Shown: positions 7,905-17,400 of the stretch, piece by piece
How positions within the stretch are numbered: position 1 is the first letter of the stretch
Layout of the letters: each line of letters opens with the position of its first letter
Assembly (NCBI GenBank): GCA_019448215.1
Contig: CP080408.1
Coordinates: forward strand, 2,976,001 to 3,040,000
Direction: 5' to 3'
DNA length: 64,000 bases
DNA from: Thalassovita mediterranea
GTDB taxonomy: Bacteria > Pseudomonadota > Alphaproteobacteria > Caulobacterales > Hyphomonadaceae
Notes under the pieces: model-generated
Databases searched by the model: none
What the model saw: only the letters and a program-made list of their open reading frames with translations
Told to the model about the DNA's origin: nothing
Made by a program: the position numbers and the translations under genes

Positions 7905-9068
7905 ATGGATGAACCGCGCCTGGAAATTCGCCTGATCAACAGCCTCAACGAGGTCAGCGCCGAGGAATGGAACGCGGTCGCCAACCCGCCTAGCGAGTCC
8001 TATGACCCCTTTCTGAGCTGGCAATTCCTGCAAGCGATGGAAGAAAGCGGCGCAGCCTCCCCCGAAACCGGGTGGGCGCCCCATCATATCATCATCGAAC
8101 AGGCGGGGCGCGGCCTGTGCGGGGCGATGCCGCTTTATCTGAAGTCCCATTCGCAAGGTGAGTTCGTCTTCGATCATAGCTGGGCCGACGCCTATGAGCG
8201 CGCAGGTGGACGCTACTATCCGAAACTCCTTTCCGCCGTTCCATTCACGCCCGTCACTGGACGACGCCGCCTCGTGCGTCCCGGGCCGGATGCTGCGCGC
8301 ATCGGTGAAGCCCTACTTGGCGCGGCTGTAAAGATCGCCGCCGACAACAATATCTCGTCATTGCACATCAACTTCCTGACAGGCGAAGAGGCGCTCCGCC
8401 TCGACACAGCAGGTCTGCTCATCCGCACCGACCAGCAATTCCATTGGAAGAATGATGGCTATGAAAGTTTCGACGATTTCCTGAACGCGCTCTCATCTGC
8501 GAAACGCAAGAACCTCCGCAAGGAGCGGCGGCGCGCGCAGGAGGGGCTGACCTTCCATCACATCACCGGCAGCGACATCACCGAAGACCATTGGGACGTC
8601 TTCTATGAGTTCTACATGGACACCGGCGCGCGCAAATGGGGCTCGCCCTATCTCAACAGGGAAACATTCTCGCTGCTGGGCGAGCGACTTGCCGACGATA
8701 TCCTGCTGATCTTTGCCGAAGAGAATGATGAGCCGATCGCAGGCGCGCTGAACATGATTGGCGGAGACCGGCTGCTCGGACGCTATTGGGGCACTGTCTC
8801 TGCACGGCCCATGCTGCATTTCGAGACCTGCTACTATCAGGCCATCGATTTCGCCATTGCGCGCGGCCTGAGGACAGTCGAGGCAGGCGCTCAGGGCGGC
8901 CACAAGCTCGCGCGCGGTTACGTGCCGGAAACGACCTACTCCGCCCACTGGATCGCCCATGAGGGCCTCGCTGACGCCGTCGGGGAGTATCTCGGCCGCG
9001 AACGCCAGATGGTTGAAAGGGAAGCCGACTTTCTACGTGAGAGAACGCCGTTTAAGAAAGACGGATGA
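7905..9068 (+). CDS. FemAB/GNAT-like acyltransferase (DUF482 family)
   Basis: A 387-residue protein of the peptidogalycan biosynthesis / DUF482 family, which has the FemAB-type GNAT fold. A basic stretch (AKRKNLRKERR, near 200) and the C-terminal segment EAGAQGGHKLARGY are typical of the family. The acceptor is unknown; relatives transfer amino acids or acyl groups. It has no membrane segment. Its stop overlaps the start of the DUF2007 gene by four bases (ATGA). Confidence 0.85.
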   Translation: MDEPRLEIRLINSLNEVSAEEWNAVANPPSESYDPFLSWQFLQAMEESGAASPETGWAPHHIIIEQAGRGLCGAMPLYLKSHSQGEFVFDHSWADAYERAGGRYYPKLLSAVPFTPVTGRRRLVRPGPDAARIGEALLGAAVKIAADNNISSLHINFLTGEEALRLDTAGLLIRTDQQFHWKNDGYESFDDFLNALSSAKRKNLRKERRRAQEGLTFHHITGSDITEDHWDVFYEFYMDTGARKWGSPYLNRETFSLLGERLADDILLIFAEENDEPIAGALNMIGGDRLLGRYWGTVSARPMLHFETCYYQAIDFAIARGLRTVEAGAQGGHKLARGYVPETTYSAHWIAHEGLADAVGEYLGRERQMVEREADFLRERTPFKKDG

Positions 9069-9640
9069 GTTCTCTCGTCACGATCCGGCGCTGTGCCAGC
9101 CTGCCTGAAGCTCTGGTCTGCAAAGGCCTACTCGAAGCAGGCGGCATCCACGCCTCGGTCGAGAACTACTATCACGCATCAAATGACTGGCTGCTCATTC
9201 CCGGCCTGCAGGGCGTCAGCGTTGCTGTGCCCTCGTCAGACTATGACGCCGCAAAACTCCTCATCATAGATGCTGCCGAAACAGGCCCAGACGCGCTCGA
9301 AGCTGAGTTCGGCGCCTATCAAAAACCTCGGCGCTACGGAGTGGCCGCGCTCTGGTACATGATCCTTCACGAGCTAGGCATCGCCCTGTTCGTGCTGATG
9401 TACCTCTTCTACGGGGTGATCCTATTACTCAGCGCGGTACTCCCGGAAAGCTGGTTCAGGGCCAAACCCTCTCCATCGGGACGAGACTGGATTCCGGAAG
9501 TCTCCGCGGGCAACTACAACCCGATAATCTCGATGGACTGGAACGCTGAGGGCTTCCTGTTCGTCTTCTTCGTGATCCTTGTCTTCATGGCAGACCGCCT
9601 GATAAAGCCTAGGGCAGATATTGAGGACGACGCTGAATGA
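9065..9640 (+). CDS. DUF2007-domain membrane protein
   Basis: A 191-residue protein. The N-terminal 70 residues match the DUF2007 putative signal-transducing domain (VTIRRCASLPEALVCKGLLE, GI, with VSVAVP). Two hydrophobic segments follow, at about 98-127 and 160-178, giving a short periplasmic loop between them. Function is unknown. Its stop overlaps the start of the HIT gene by four bases, so it is co-translated with its neighbours. Confidence 0.75.
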   Translation: MSSLVTIRRCASLPEALVCKGLLEAGGIHASVENYYHASNDWLLIPGLQGVSVAVPSSDYDAAKLLIIDAAETGPDALEAEFGAYQKPRRYGVAALWYMILHELGIALFVLMYLFYGVILLLSAVLPESWFRAKPSPSGRDWIPEVSAGNYNPIISMDWNAEGFLFVFFVILVFMADRLIKPRADIEDDAE

Positions 9641-10071
9641 CACTTCACGGCAAGTACGACCAGGACAACATCTTCGCCAAAATGTTGCGCGGAGAGATGC
9701 CATGTGTGAAAGTGTTTGAAGACGACGTCGCCCTCGCCTTCATGGACATCTTCCCGCAGACGACAGGCCATACGCTGGTCATCCCGAAGGACGTGAAGGC
9801 GCGTAACTTCCTTGAGCTGAAGCCAAAGAAAATCGGCCCTTATATGGAGCGCGTCCAGACGGTCGCAAAGGCGGTCGAAAAGGCGCTTCAGCCCGATGGC
9901 CTCCGCATTCTCCAGTTCAATGGAGCGCCCGCGGGCCAGACAGTCTACCACCTCCACTTCCACATCCTGCCTATCATGGAAGGCCAGACCGGCCGCCCCC
10001 ATGCCAGCGGCGAGCCTGCTAATACCGAAGAACTGAAAGCGCTGGCGGAGAAGATTGCGGCGTATCTCTAG
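9637..10071 (+). CDS. HIT family hydrolase
   Basis: A 144-residue histidine-triad protein of the Hint branch, which hydrolyses purine nucleotide phosphoramidates. The triad H-L-H-F-H is at 105-109, and the N-terminal NIFAKMLRGE is family-typical. It closes the + strand run that starts at 6694 and is convergent with gatB. Confidence 0.93.
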   Translation: MTLHGKYDQDNIFAKMLRGEMPCVKVFEDDVALAFMDIFPQTTGHTLVIPKDVKARNFLELKPKKIGPYMERVQTVAKAVEKALQPDGLRILQFNGAPAGQTVYHLHFHILPIMEGQTGRPHASGEPANTEELKALAEKIAAYL

Positions 10072-10093
10072 GAAGGCACGCCATAAGCAGCAT

Positions 10094-10125
10094 CACTCTC
10101 GATGAGCGCAGCTGATCTGAGAGTG
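10094..10125. other. Inverted repeat between HIT gene and gatB
   Basis: CACTCTC (10094-10100) pairs with GAGAGTG (10119-10125) between two convergent genes. No T-run follows on either strand, so it may be a weak terminator or nothing. The rest of 10072-10232 shows no feature. Confidence 0.3.
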
Positions 10126-10232
10126 CATCGCCTGCTCTCTCAACAATCGATATCGTGACAGACGCAGGATAGCTCCTCCGACCGCAAGCGCGATCGAAGG
10201 TGAGACGTACTCGGCTTGAAGTGACTGTAAGG

Positions 10233-11744
10233 CTAAAGCCCCAGCTTTTGCTTCAGGATCTCGTTGACGGCCTGTGGGTTGGCCTTGCCGCCAGACGCCT
10301 TCATCACCTGACCGACAAACCAGCCCATGGACTTCGGCTTTTCCTTCACGGCCGCGGCCTGCTCGGGGTTCTCGGCGATGATCTGGTCGACGATGGCTTC
10401 AATGGCGCCCGTGTCCGTCACCTGCTTCAGGCCATGTTTCTCGACGATATCGCCGGGATTGCCCTCGCCATCGATCATGCGGGCGAAGACATCTTTGGCG
10501 ATCTTGCCCGAAATCGTGTCGTTCGAAATGAGATCGACGAGCTCGCCAAGCTGGGCGGCGGACACCGGACTATCTGCCAGTTCGAGGTCCTCGCGATTGA
10601 GATAGCCGAACAGCTCCTGGCTGACCCAGTTAGCGGCGAGTTTTGCATCGCGGCCCTTGGCGACGGCTTCGAAGAACTCTGCGCGTTCGCTGTCAGCAGT
10701 CAGCACGCCGGCGTCATAGCGCGATAGGCCGTACTCGCTCTCAAAACGCGCGCGCTTCTCATCCGGCAGTTCCGGAAGGCTTGCCTTGATGTTCTCGATG
10801 AAAAGGTCGTCGAACTCGAGCGGCAGAAGGTCCGGGTCCGGGAAATAGCGATAATCGTGCGCGTCTTCCTTGGAGCGCATGGAGCGCGTCTCGCCCTTGT
10901 TCGGATCGAACAGGCGAGTTTCCTGATCGACCTTGCCACCGCTTTCAAGGATCTCGATCTGACGGCGTGCTTCATACTCGATTGCCGCCTGGATAAAGCG
11001 GAACGAGTTCATGTTCTTGATCTCGCAGCGGGTGCCAAGATGGCTGAAGTCGCCTGTCTCGCGGAATTTCTCATAAGCGCCCGGCTTGCAGACCGACACG
11101 TTTACGTCCGCACGCAGATTGCCTTTCTCCATGTCACCGTCGCAGGTGCCGAGGGCGACCACGATGGATTTTAGCTTCTTGACGTAAGCTGCTGCTTCCA
11201 AAGGCGTTCTGACGTCCGGCTTGGAGACGATTTCCATCAGCGCAACGCCGGAGCGGTTAAGGTCCACATAGGTCGCCGTCGGGTCCATATCGTGGATGGA
11301 CTTGCCTGCATCCTGTTCAAGGTGAAGGCGTTCAATCCGTACAGGGAAGGAATAGGCCGGGTCGCCATGGGCCGGCTCGACGTCCACTTCAATCTCGCCC
11401 TCGCCCACGATCGGATGGTCGAACTGGCTGATCTGGTAGCCCTGCGGAAGATCCGGGTAGAAATAGTTCTTGCGATCAAAGCGCGACCATTTGTTGATCT
11501 TGGCCTTGAGGCCGAGACCTGTGCGCACGGCCTGCTCGACGCACTTCTTGTTGATGACCGGCAGCATGCCCGGCATCGCCGCATCAACGAGCGAAACATT
11601 GCAGTTCGGGTCTGCGCCAAATGCGGTCGACGCACCGGAGAAGAGCTTTGCCTCAGACGCAACCTGCGCATGGACCTCAAGGCCCATCACAAGTTCCCAG
11701 TCTCCGGTGTCGCCTTTCAGCGTATAGGTCGGCCGCTCGGACAT
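10233..11744 (-). CDS. gatB: Asp/Glu-tRNA amidotransferase subunit B
   Basis: A 503-residue GatB subunit of the GatCAB complex, which converts Glu-tRNA(Gln) and Asp-tRNA(Asn) to the amidated forms. The N-terminal kinase-like catalytic core is marked by GLEVHAQV and the following segments. The C-terminal YqeY-like tRNA-binding domain (about 360-503) ends [19 protein letters not shown]. It follows gatA and two small membrane proteins on the same strand. Confidence 0.97.
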   Translation of the reverse strand: MSERPTYTLKGDTGDWELVMGLEVHAQVASEAKLFSGASTAFGADPNCNVSLVDAAMPGMLPVINKKCVEQAVRTGLGLKAKINKWSRFDRKNYFYPDLPQGYQISQFDHPIVGEGEIEVDVEPAHGDPAYSFPVRIERLHLEQDAGKSIHDMDPTATYVDLNRSGVALMEIVSKPDVRTPLEAAAYVKKLKSIVVALGTCDGDMEKGNLRADVNVSVCKPGAYEKFRETGDFSHLGTRCEIKNMNSFRFIQAAIEYEARRQIEILESGGKVDQETRLFDPNKGETRSMRSKEDAHDYRYFPDPDLLPLEFDDLFIENIKASLPELPDEKRARFESEYGLSRYDAGVLTADSERAEFFEAVAKGRDAKLAANWVSQELFGYLNREDLELADSPVSAAQLGELVDLISNDTISGKIAKDVFARMIDGEGNPGDIVEKHGLKQVTDTGAIEAIVDQIIAENPEQAAAVKEKPKSMGWFVGQVMKASGGKANPQAVNEILKQKLGL

Positions 11745-11837
11745 GCTCTCAATCCCGATTCAAGATAAGTATCTGGGGCGCGTTTAAGCATAGCTCGGGA
11801 GGCCTTGCCATAGGCGGCCGCCCGCGCCTTGCAGCAC

Positions 11838-12164
11838 CTAGCCGTTTTTATCCCGGCCAGCCTTTTTCTGTGCCGCCGCCACACGCGCCTTACGGGCCGC
11901 CATGCGGTCCTTGATATTGGCGCTCAGGCGGCTTGGCGTCTCAGCCTCTTCGGCCTTGCGTTCGCGGCGATACTGGATCCGCTCGACGAAGATTGCCCCC
12001 CGCAGCGAAATATAAAGAGCAGCGACAACGGCAGCGAGCCAGTACATCCGCGTGCGTGGATGGAATGGGTTCACCCCATTGTACCAGGCCATCGACAGGA
12101 TCAGCAGGACCATCAGGACGAAGGCAAGGACGGCGTAGAGCGCGGTTCTGGTTTTTCTCGACAT
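11838..12164 (-). CDS. Small membrane protein, function unknown
   Basis: A 108-residue protein with two membrane segments (about 8-26 and 40-58) and a long basic cytoplasmic tail rich in Arg, Lys and Ala. I do not recognise a named family. It lies between gatA and gatB on the same strand, and the start has AAGG about six bases upstream. The coding case rests on codon use and the charge pattern after the second membrane segment. Confidence 0.6.
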   Translation of the reverse strand: MSRKTRTALYAVLAFVLMVLLILSMAWYNGVNPFHPRTRMYWLAAVVAALYISLRGAIFVERIQYRRERKAEEAETPSRLSANIKDRMAARKARVAAAQKKAGRDKNG

Positions 12165-12222
12165 GAGGACCTTCTAGCATTCGCCTGCACAGGCCGTCAC
12201 GCTCACAGATGCGTTAAGAGGC

Positions 12223-12480
12223 TCAGTCGCTATCGTCCCAGCCGTCGGCAACGGGCAGAATTGGCAACAGCACTAGGAATAGCGCGAACAGAAACAGGAT
12301 AGCAGGCACGGCAAAGCCTTTCGGCCCGTCCATCGCCGACTGCACGGTTGCTGCATGAACACCAAGCCCAGCAAGCAATACCGCGAGAGGCCAGCGCACC
12401 GCGCGTGAGCGCAGCAGCCTCAGAGAGAACAGGCCGGTCGTGATCTTTTCGAGAAGGTTGCGGTGGCCACGCGTCGACAT
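12223..12480 (-). CDS. Small two-segment membrane protein, function unknown
   Basis: An 85-residue protein starting MSTRGHRN. It has a basic N-terminus, then two hydrophobic segments (about 30-47 and 56-78) and an acidic end (DGWDDSD). The chosen ATG is ten bases after the gatA stop; an earlier in-frame start lies within gatA and is less likely. No family is recognised. Confidence 0.55.
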   Translation of the reverse strand: MSTRGHRNLLEKITTGLFSLRLLRSRAVRWPLAVLLAGLGVHAATVQSAMDGPKGFAVPAILFLFALFLVLLPILPVADGWDDSD

Positions 12481-12490
12481 GGCCGCCAGC

Positions 12491-13963
12491 CTACCACCAC
12501 TTCTGAGGCTTTGCCACGAAGCCCGCCGCTTCCTCGATGGCACCCGCAACGCGGAAGCATGAGGCTTCGTCCAGCGCCTTGCCGATCACCTGCAGGCCGA
12601 GCGGAAGGCCCTGCTTGTCGAGCGCCGCAGGCACCGAAATACCTGGCAGGCCAGCAAGGTTTGCGGTCACCGTGAAGATGTCATTGAGGTACATCTGAAC
12701 CGGATCAGCCTTTTCGCCATAAGCGAAGGCTGCAGACGGACAGGTTGGCGTCAGAAGCGCATCACACTTTTCGTATGCCTCAATGAAATCATTGAGGATT
12801 TTCGTGCGGACCTTTTGCGCGCGCAGGTAATAGGCGTCGTAATAACCGGACGAGAGAACGTAGGTGCCGATCATCAGGCGGCGCTGGACTTCCGCGCCAA
12901 AGCCTTCAGAGCGCGTGCCCTCATAGGTATTCACCAGATTGTCGCCCTGAACGCGCGTGCCATAGCGCATGCCATCATAGCGCGCGAGGTTAGACGACGC
13001 CTCTGCCGGGGCCACGATGTAATAGGCTGGCAGCGCGTATTTCGTGTGCGGCAGAGACACGTCGACGATCTCGGCGCCCTGCTCTTCAAGCCACTTCACG
13101 CCCTGGGTCCAAAGCGCTTCGATTTCTTCAGGCATATTGTCGACGCGGTATTCCTTTGGAATGCCGATCTTCATGCCTTTGACGCCCTGCTTTACGCTCT
13201 CGCGCCAGGCCGGGACGGGTTCTGGCAGAGAGGTCGAGTCCTTCGCGTCGTGGCCACACATGGCTTCCAGCAGGATGGCGCTGTCCTCGACCGTCTTGGC
13301 GATCGGGCCAGCCTGATCGAGCGAGGATGCAAATGCGACCATGCCATAGCGGCTCGCGCGGCCATAGGTCGGCTTGATGCCAACAGTCCCGGTGAAGCTT
13401 GCAGGCTGGCGAATGGAGCCGCCCGTGTCCGACGCCGTTGCACCAAGACAGAGGTCAGCCGCAACAGCGGCCGCAGAGCCACCCGAGGAGCCGCCCGGCG
13501 TCAAATTCTGATTGGAGCCTTCGCGGCGCCATGGGTTAGCCGGCGGGCCGAACCGCGAGGTCTCGTTCGATGAGCCCATCGCGAACTCATCCATGTTGAG
13601 CTTGCCGAGCATGACCGCGCCGCGATCCCAGAGTTGCTGGGTCACCGTCGACTCATAGGTCGGTGTGAATTCGCCCAAAATGTTCGAACATGCCGTCGTG
13701 CGGACATCCTTGGTGCAATAAAGGTCCTTCACGCCAAGAGGTGCGCCTTCGAGTGTCCGCGCTTCACCTGCAGCGATCTTCGCATCTGCCGCGTCTGCCA
13801 TCGCCAGCGCCTTCTCAGGCGTCTTCACGACGTAGGCGTTCAGCGTGTCGTTCGATGCCTCGATTTCCTTGATGAAGGCCTCGGTAAGTTCGCGCGAGGA
13901 AAAGGCCTTGGCAGCTAGCCCATCGAGGGCCGCAGCAAGCGTGAGTTTCGGGAGGTCAGTCAT
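12491..13963 (-). CDS. gatA: Asp/Glu-tRNA amidotransferase subunit A
   Basis: A 490-residue amidase-signature enzyme that releases ammonia from glutamine for GatCAB. The Ser-cisSer-Lys triad is K79, S159 and S183, in the glycine-rich GGSSGGSAA segment (157-165) and DTGGSIRQ. The start MTDLPKLT (13963) fits the family; a longer in-frame start at 14167 adds 68 non-conserved residues. GatC lies 690 bases upstream rather than adjacent, because a lipoprotein gene sits between them on the other strand. Confidence 0.97.
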   Translation of the reverse strand: MTDLPKLTLAAALDGLAAKAFSSRELTEAFIKEIEASNDTLNAYVVKTPEKALAMADAADAKIAAGEARTLEGAPLGVKDLYCTKDVRTTACSNILGEFTPTYESTVTQQLWDRGAVMLGKLNMDEFAMGSSNETSRFGPPANPWRREGSNQNLTPGGSSGGSAAAVAADLCLGATASDTGGSIRQPASFTGTVGIKPTYGRASRYGMVAFASSLDQAGPIAKTVEDSAILLEAMCGHDAKDSTSLPEPVPAWRESVKQGVKGMKIGIPKEYRVDNMPEEIEALWTQGVKWLEEQGAEIVDVSLPHTKYALPAYYIVAPAEASSNLARYDGMRYGTRVQGDNLVNTYEGTRSEGFGAEVQRRLMIGTYVLSSGYYDAYYLRAQKVRTKILNDFIEAYEKCDALLTPTCPSAAFAYGEKADPVQMYLNDIFTVTANLAGLPGISVPAALDKQGLPLGLQVIGKALDEASCFRVAGAIEEAAGFVAKPQKWW

Positions 13964-14130
13964 CTGGCAAGGATCCACAAGAATAGGTTTGCGCCTTCGT
14001 ATGCTGGCCGGGCTCAAGAGTTCAAGCCCCGGTGTCTGAAACGACGCATTTGAACCGGATACGCCTCTCGCCCGTTTACGTGTATAATGGACTGTACGCT
14101 CCCGCGTCAGTTGCAGATTGGAGGAAACAT

Positions 14131-14577
14131 ATGACCCGCACGAAAATTCTCTTCGCTCTTCCGGCAACGGCCCTTTTCGCCATCGCCGCCTGCACGTCCC
14201 AGCCTGAGCCTGGTGACAGCGAACGCGAAGCCTGGCGAACCGATGCTCGTCTCGGCGAACAAGTGGACCGCGTTTGCTTTGCCTCGAACATAGACAGCTT
14301 CCGGATGGCCACTCGCAATAGCGTTGTGGTCGAAGAAGGCGTGAATGACGAGTATCTCATCGAGACGGTCAGCAGCTGTTACGACCTCGATAACGCAAAC
14401 TCGCTCAGCTTTGATACCTTCCCGGGGTCCGGCTGTGTGACGAAGGGTGATTCAATCTACGCTTTCAGGAGCGCATTTGGCCCAAGCCGCTCCGATATCG
14501 CGCCGGTGCGTTGTCCGATCAAAGCCATTTACGAGTGGAATGAGGACGCAATCGATGCTGGAGAGCCGGTCGAATAA
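14131..14577 (+). CDS. DUF6491-type lipoprotein
   Basis: A 148-residue secreted lipoprotein. It has a hydrophobic signal ([12 protein letters not shown]) ending in the lipobox IAAC, then four further Cys residues that could form two disulfides. The best match I can give is the DUF6491 family common in Caulobacterales and sphingomonads; no function is known. A clear ribosome binding site (GAGGAAA) precedes the ATG. It lies on the + strand between gatA and gatC, both on the - strand, and has its own strong terminator. Confidence 0.75.
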   Translation: MTRTKILFALPATALFAIAACTSQPEPGDSEREAWRTDARLGEQVDRVCFASNIDSFRMATRNSVVVEEGVNDEYLIETVSSCYDLDNANSLSFDTFPGSGCVTKGDSIYAFRSAFGPSRSDIAPVRCPIKAIYEWNEDAIDAGEPVE

Positions 14578-14615
14578 CAGCGCCGCGCAAACCGGCTCAG
14601 CATTCAGAGCGATGG

Positions 14616-14650
14616 AAAGCCTGCAGCGGCAATGCCCTGCGGGCTTTTCT
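14616..14650 (+). terminator. Bidirectional intrinsic terminator between lipoprotein gene and gatC
   Basis: An 11-bp stem (14616-14626 with 14637-14647, one G-T pair) with a 10-base loop is followed by TTCTT. It lies 40 bases after the lipoprotein stop and ends at the gatC stop, so it can serve both convergent genes. Confidence 0.8.
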
Positions 14651-14937
14651 TATTCGACTGACTTCGGAACGACGAAGAAACCGTCTTCGCTCTTTGGCGC
14701 GTTTGCCAGTACCTGGTCCTGGATATTGCCGTCAGTGACAACGTCATCACGCATCGGCAGCGTTGCATCGACAACGGAGGTCATCGGCTCGACGCCATCG
14801 ACATCCACTTCGTTCAACTGCTCGATCCAGCCCATAATGGAGGTGAGCTCATTCGCCAGCGGCTCCAGACGGTCCTCGCTCACGGCAATGCGCGACAGGC
14901 GGGCTACCTTGCGGACATCTTCCTTCGTGACACTCAT
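14650..14937 (-). CDS. gatC: Asp/Glu-tRNA amidotransferase subunit C
   Basis: A 95-residue GatC, the clamp that stabilises the GatA-GatB interface. It starts MSVTKEDVRKVARLSRIAV, the typical family opening, and ends in FFVVPKSVE. Longer in-frame starts exist but precede non-conserved sequence. It is divergent from ruvX across 79 bases. Confidence 0.95.
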   Translation of the reverse strand: MSVTKEDVRKVARLSRIAVSEDRLEPLANELTSIMGWIEQLNEVDVDGVEPMTSVVDATLPMRDDVVTDGNIQDQVLANAPKSEDGFFVVPKSVE

Positions 14938-15016
14938 GAGCGGGTCTCCAATCGACAGAACCGTGCGATACGCGCTAGGCAGGGCAAATTCAAGAGAAGG
15001 GGGCACAGAGCCTCAC

Positions 15017-15475
15017 ATGGCGACCATCGACCTGTTTGATCTTCCCCCCAGTGGTCCGCTGATCGGCATCGACCCTGGCTCCAAAACGCTGGGCATCGCC
15101 GCCTGTGACGCAGGCCGCCTGATTGCTTCGCCAGTCGAGACGATCCGCAAGGGTCGCAAGCTTGGCCCATCGCTCGACCGCCTGTTTGAAATCATCGACC
15201 AGAGAAAGACGGTCGGCCTAGTCATAGGCCTGCCGCTCAATATGGATGGAAGCGAAGGTCCGCGTGCCCAGTCTGCCCGCGCCCTCGCCCGTAATATCAT
15301 TGCGAGGCGCGATATTCCCATCGCCTTTCAGGATGAGCGCCTCTCCAGCAGCGAGGCCGAACGCGCCATGATCGCAGGCGACCTCTCACGTGCGCGGCGC
15401 GCAGAACTCATCGACGCGTCGGCAGCCGCCATCATCCTTCAGACAGCCATCGACAGGCTGGCGAACGCCTCATGA
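15017..15475 (+). CDS. ruvX: RuvX/YqgF RNase H-like nuclease
   Basis: A 152-residue RNase H-fold protein, a putative Holliday junction resolvase that also acts in pre-16S rRNA 5' maturation. The family motifs are present: GIDPGSKTLGIA near the start, GLPLNMDGSEG in the middle, and DERLSSSEAE with the catalytic acid. The start MATIDLFDLP at 15017 is chosen; a much longer frame runs through the preceding gatC region and is spurious. The stop overlaps the next ATG (ATGA). Confidence 0.93.
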   Translation: MATIDLFDLPPSGPLIGIDPGSKTLGIAACDAGRLIASPVETIRKGRKLGPSLDRLFEIIDQRKTVGLVIGLPLNMDGSEGPRAQSARALARNIIARRDIPIAFQDERLSSSEAERAMIAGDLSRARRAELIDASAAAIILQTAIDRLANAS

Positions 15476-16398
15476 GCGCCTTCCTCTCAGCGCTGGTACC
15501 AGTGATCCTGATCGTGGCGCTGGGGCGGTTTCTGGGATGGCGCAAGACCATCACCGATGATGGGTGGCGCGCGATTGAACGCCTCGCCTATGTCGTCCTC
15601 TTTCCAGCCCTGATCATTCGCGCACTGGCCAACGCGCCCTTCGAAGAGGCGCCCTGGGCACTCATGGCCTTGCTGATCGCCGCTCAATGCCTGCTCGGCG
15701 CGTTCGGGCTTCTGGCCCGACGCTGGCCCGGCATAAGACGCCCGGAAGTCGGCTCGATCATCCAGTCGAATGTCCGCTGGAACACCTTTGTCGCCCTCTC
15801 CATCGCGAGCGCCCTGTTCGGCGATGAAGGCCTGGCCCTCGTTTCCATTGCAGCGGCCGCGATGATCCCGGCCGCCAATGTGCTCAGCGTTGCAGCACTC
15901 ACCAGCCACGCCGAACGCGAGGGCTTGCCGAAACGAAACCCGGTAAAGGAGCTCCTGCGCAACCCGCTCATCATCGCCTGCGCAGTTGGCGGCCTTCTTG
16001 CGGCGCTTAACATCGAAATCCCTACCCTCCTCGACCTCACTATTGATCTACTTGGGCAAGGCACGATCGCGCTCGGCCTGCTCGCTGCCGGTGCCGGTAT
16101 GGACATCGCCGCGCTTGGCCGTTCGGGCCTCAAGACCGTGACGTGGTCGCTAGTGCGGCTCATCGGCTTGCCGATACTCGCCATAGGCGGCGCGCTGGTC
16201 CTAAGCATCAGCGGCACGCCGCTTGCCATCGCTGTCATCAGCGCATCGGTGCCGACGGCGACCAGCTCCTATATTCTCGCGCGCCAGCTTGGCGGTGACG
16301 CTCCGCTTGCCGCCAACCTCATTGCAATGCAGACGGTCCTCTCACTTATCACCATGCCGGTCATCTGGTTCGCCTGTCTCAGCTTCGGGCTGTTCTAG
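15472..16398 (+). CDS. AEC-family transporter
   Basis: A 308-residue integral membrane protein of the auxin efflux carrier (AEC) family, with about ten predicted helices in two similar halves. Bacterial members include malonate or malate carriers, but the substrate here is unknown. The conserved end of the second half (SASVPTATSSYILARQLGGD) is typical. It is translationally coupled to ruvX. Confidence 0.88.
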   Translation: MSAFLSALVPVILIVALGRFLGWRKTITDDGWRAIERLAYVVLFPALIIRALANAPFEEAPWALMALLIAAQCLLGAFGLLARRWPGIRRPEVGSIIQSNVRWNTFVALSIASALFGDEGLALVSIAAAAMIPAANVLSVAALTSHAEREGLPKRNPVKELLRNPLIIACAVGGLLAALNIEIPTLLDLTIDLLGQGTIALGLLAAGAGMDIAALGRSGLKTVTWSLVRLIGLPILAIGGALVLSISGTPLAIAVISASVPTATSSYILARQLGGDAPLAANLIAMQTVLSLITMPVIWFACLSFGLF

Positions 16399-16452
16399 GC
16401 CTTGCGGGGGGCCGGAAACGCGCCTAAACCGCCGAAAATCGAAAGGCAGCGC

Positions 16453-17400
16453 ATGTCCATTCCGGGCTACAGCTACAAGTTTGATCACAAGCATCTATTG
16501 AGCATTGAGGACCTGTCCCGGCTCGATATCGAACATATTCTCGATCTTTCCGAAGAGTTTGCAGAGGCAACGCGCGCCGGCCGGCGGCCAGAGCCGCACC
16601 TCAAGGACATGACGGTCATCAATCTCTTCTTCGAGAATTCGACCCGAACCATGTCCAGCTTCGAAATCGCCGCCAGACGGCTTGGTGCAGACGTCGTGGC
16701 GATGCCCATCGCCCAGTCCAGCGTCAAGAAAGGCGAGACGCTGATCGATACGGCAATGACGCTGAATGCGATGTCTCCAGACGCCATCGTGATCCGTCAT
16801 TCGGCCTCCGGCGGGGTCAAGCTACTCTCCCGGAAAGTAGATTGCGCCGTCATCAATGCCGGTGACGGCACACACCAGCACCCGACGCAGGGCCTGCTCG
16901 ACACGCTCACCATCCGGCGCACCAAGGGTCGTATCGAAGGGCTGAAAGTGACGATCTGCGGGGACATACTGCACTCACGGGTCGCCCGATCGACAACACT
17001 CGCCCTGCACCTTCTTGGCGCCGAGGTCACCCTCTGCGGCCCTGCGACGCTTCTGCCATCGGGCACAGAACATTGGGGCGCAGCACGCACCACGCACAGC
17101 TTCGACGACGCCATCGAGGGCGCAGATGTCGTCATGATGCTTCGCCTGCAGATGGAGCGCATGAACGGCGCCTACCTTCCAAGCCAGCGCGAATATTTCC
17201 GCAATTTCGGCCTCACGAACGAGCGCCTCGCCCGCGCCGCCAGTGACGCGACCGTCATGCATCCAGGCCCCATGAACCGCGGTATCGAGATCGAGAGCGC
17301 CATCGCTGACGGTGAGCGCTCTGTCATCACACAGCAGGTCGAGATGGGCGTCGCGGTCCGCGAGGCCGTACTCAAATTGCTCGCAGGAAGACGCGTATGA
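16453..17400 (+). CDS. pyrB: Aspartate carbamoyltransferase
   Basis: A 315-residue catalytic subunit that joins carbamoyl phosphate and aspartate in pyrimidine synthesis. The carbamoyl phosphate site ENSTRT (61-66) and the aspartate-loop segment HPTQGLLD are intact. The start [10 protein letters not shown] is chosen over an in-frame start 51 bases upstream. Its stop overlaps the start of the dihydroorotase-like gene. Because that partner lacks catalytic residues, PyrB probably works in a PyrB-PyrC' complex as in Pseudomonas and rhizobia. Confidence 0.96.
   Translation: MSIPGYSYKFDHKHLLSIEDLSRLDIEHILDLSEEFAEATRAGRRPEPHLKDMTVINLFFENSTRTMSSFEIAARRLGADVVAMPIAQSSVKKGETLIDTAMTLNAMSPDAIVIRHSASGGVKLLSRKVDCAVINAGDGTHQHPTQGLLDTLTIRRTKGRIEGLKVTICGDILHSRVARSTTLALHLLGAEVTLCGPATLLPSGTEHWGAARTTHSFDDAIEGADVVMMLRLQMERMNGAYLPSQREYFRNFGLTNERLARAASDATVMHPGPMNRGIEIESAIADGERSVITQQVEMGVAVREAVLKLLAGRRV

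Noticed and set aside
10094-10125. Inverted repeat between the HIT gene and gatB as a strong terminator
   Set aside because: The 7-bp stem has a long loop and no T-run on either strand; kept only as a low-confidence repeat.
12815-13573. Open frame on the + strand of 252 codons antisense to gatA
   Set aside because: gatA has all catalytic motifs; this frame is Arg-rich with no domain.
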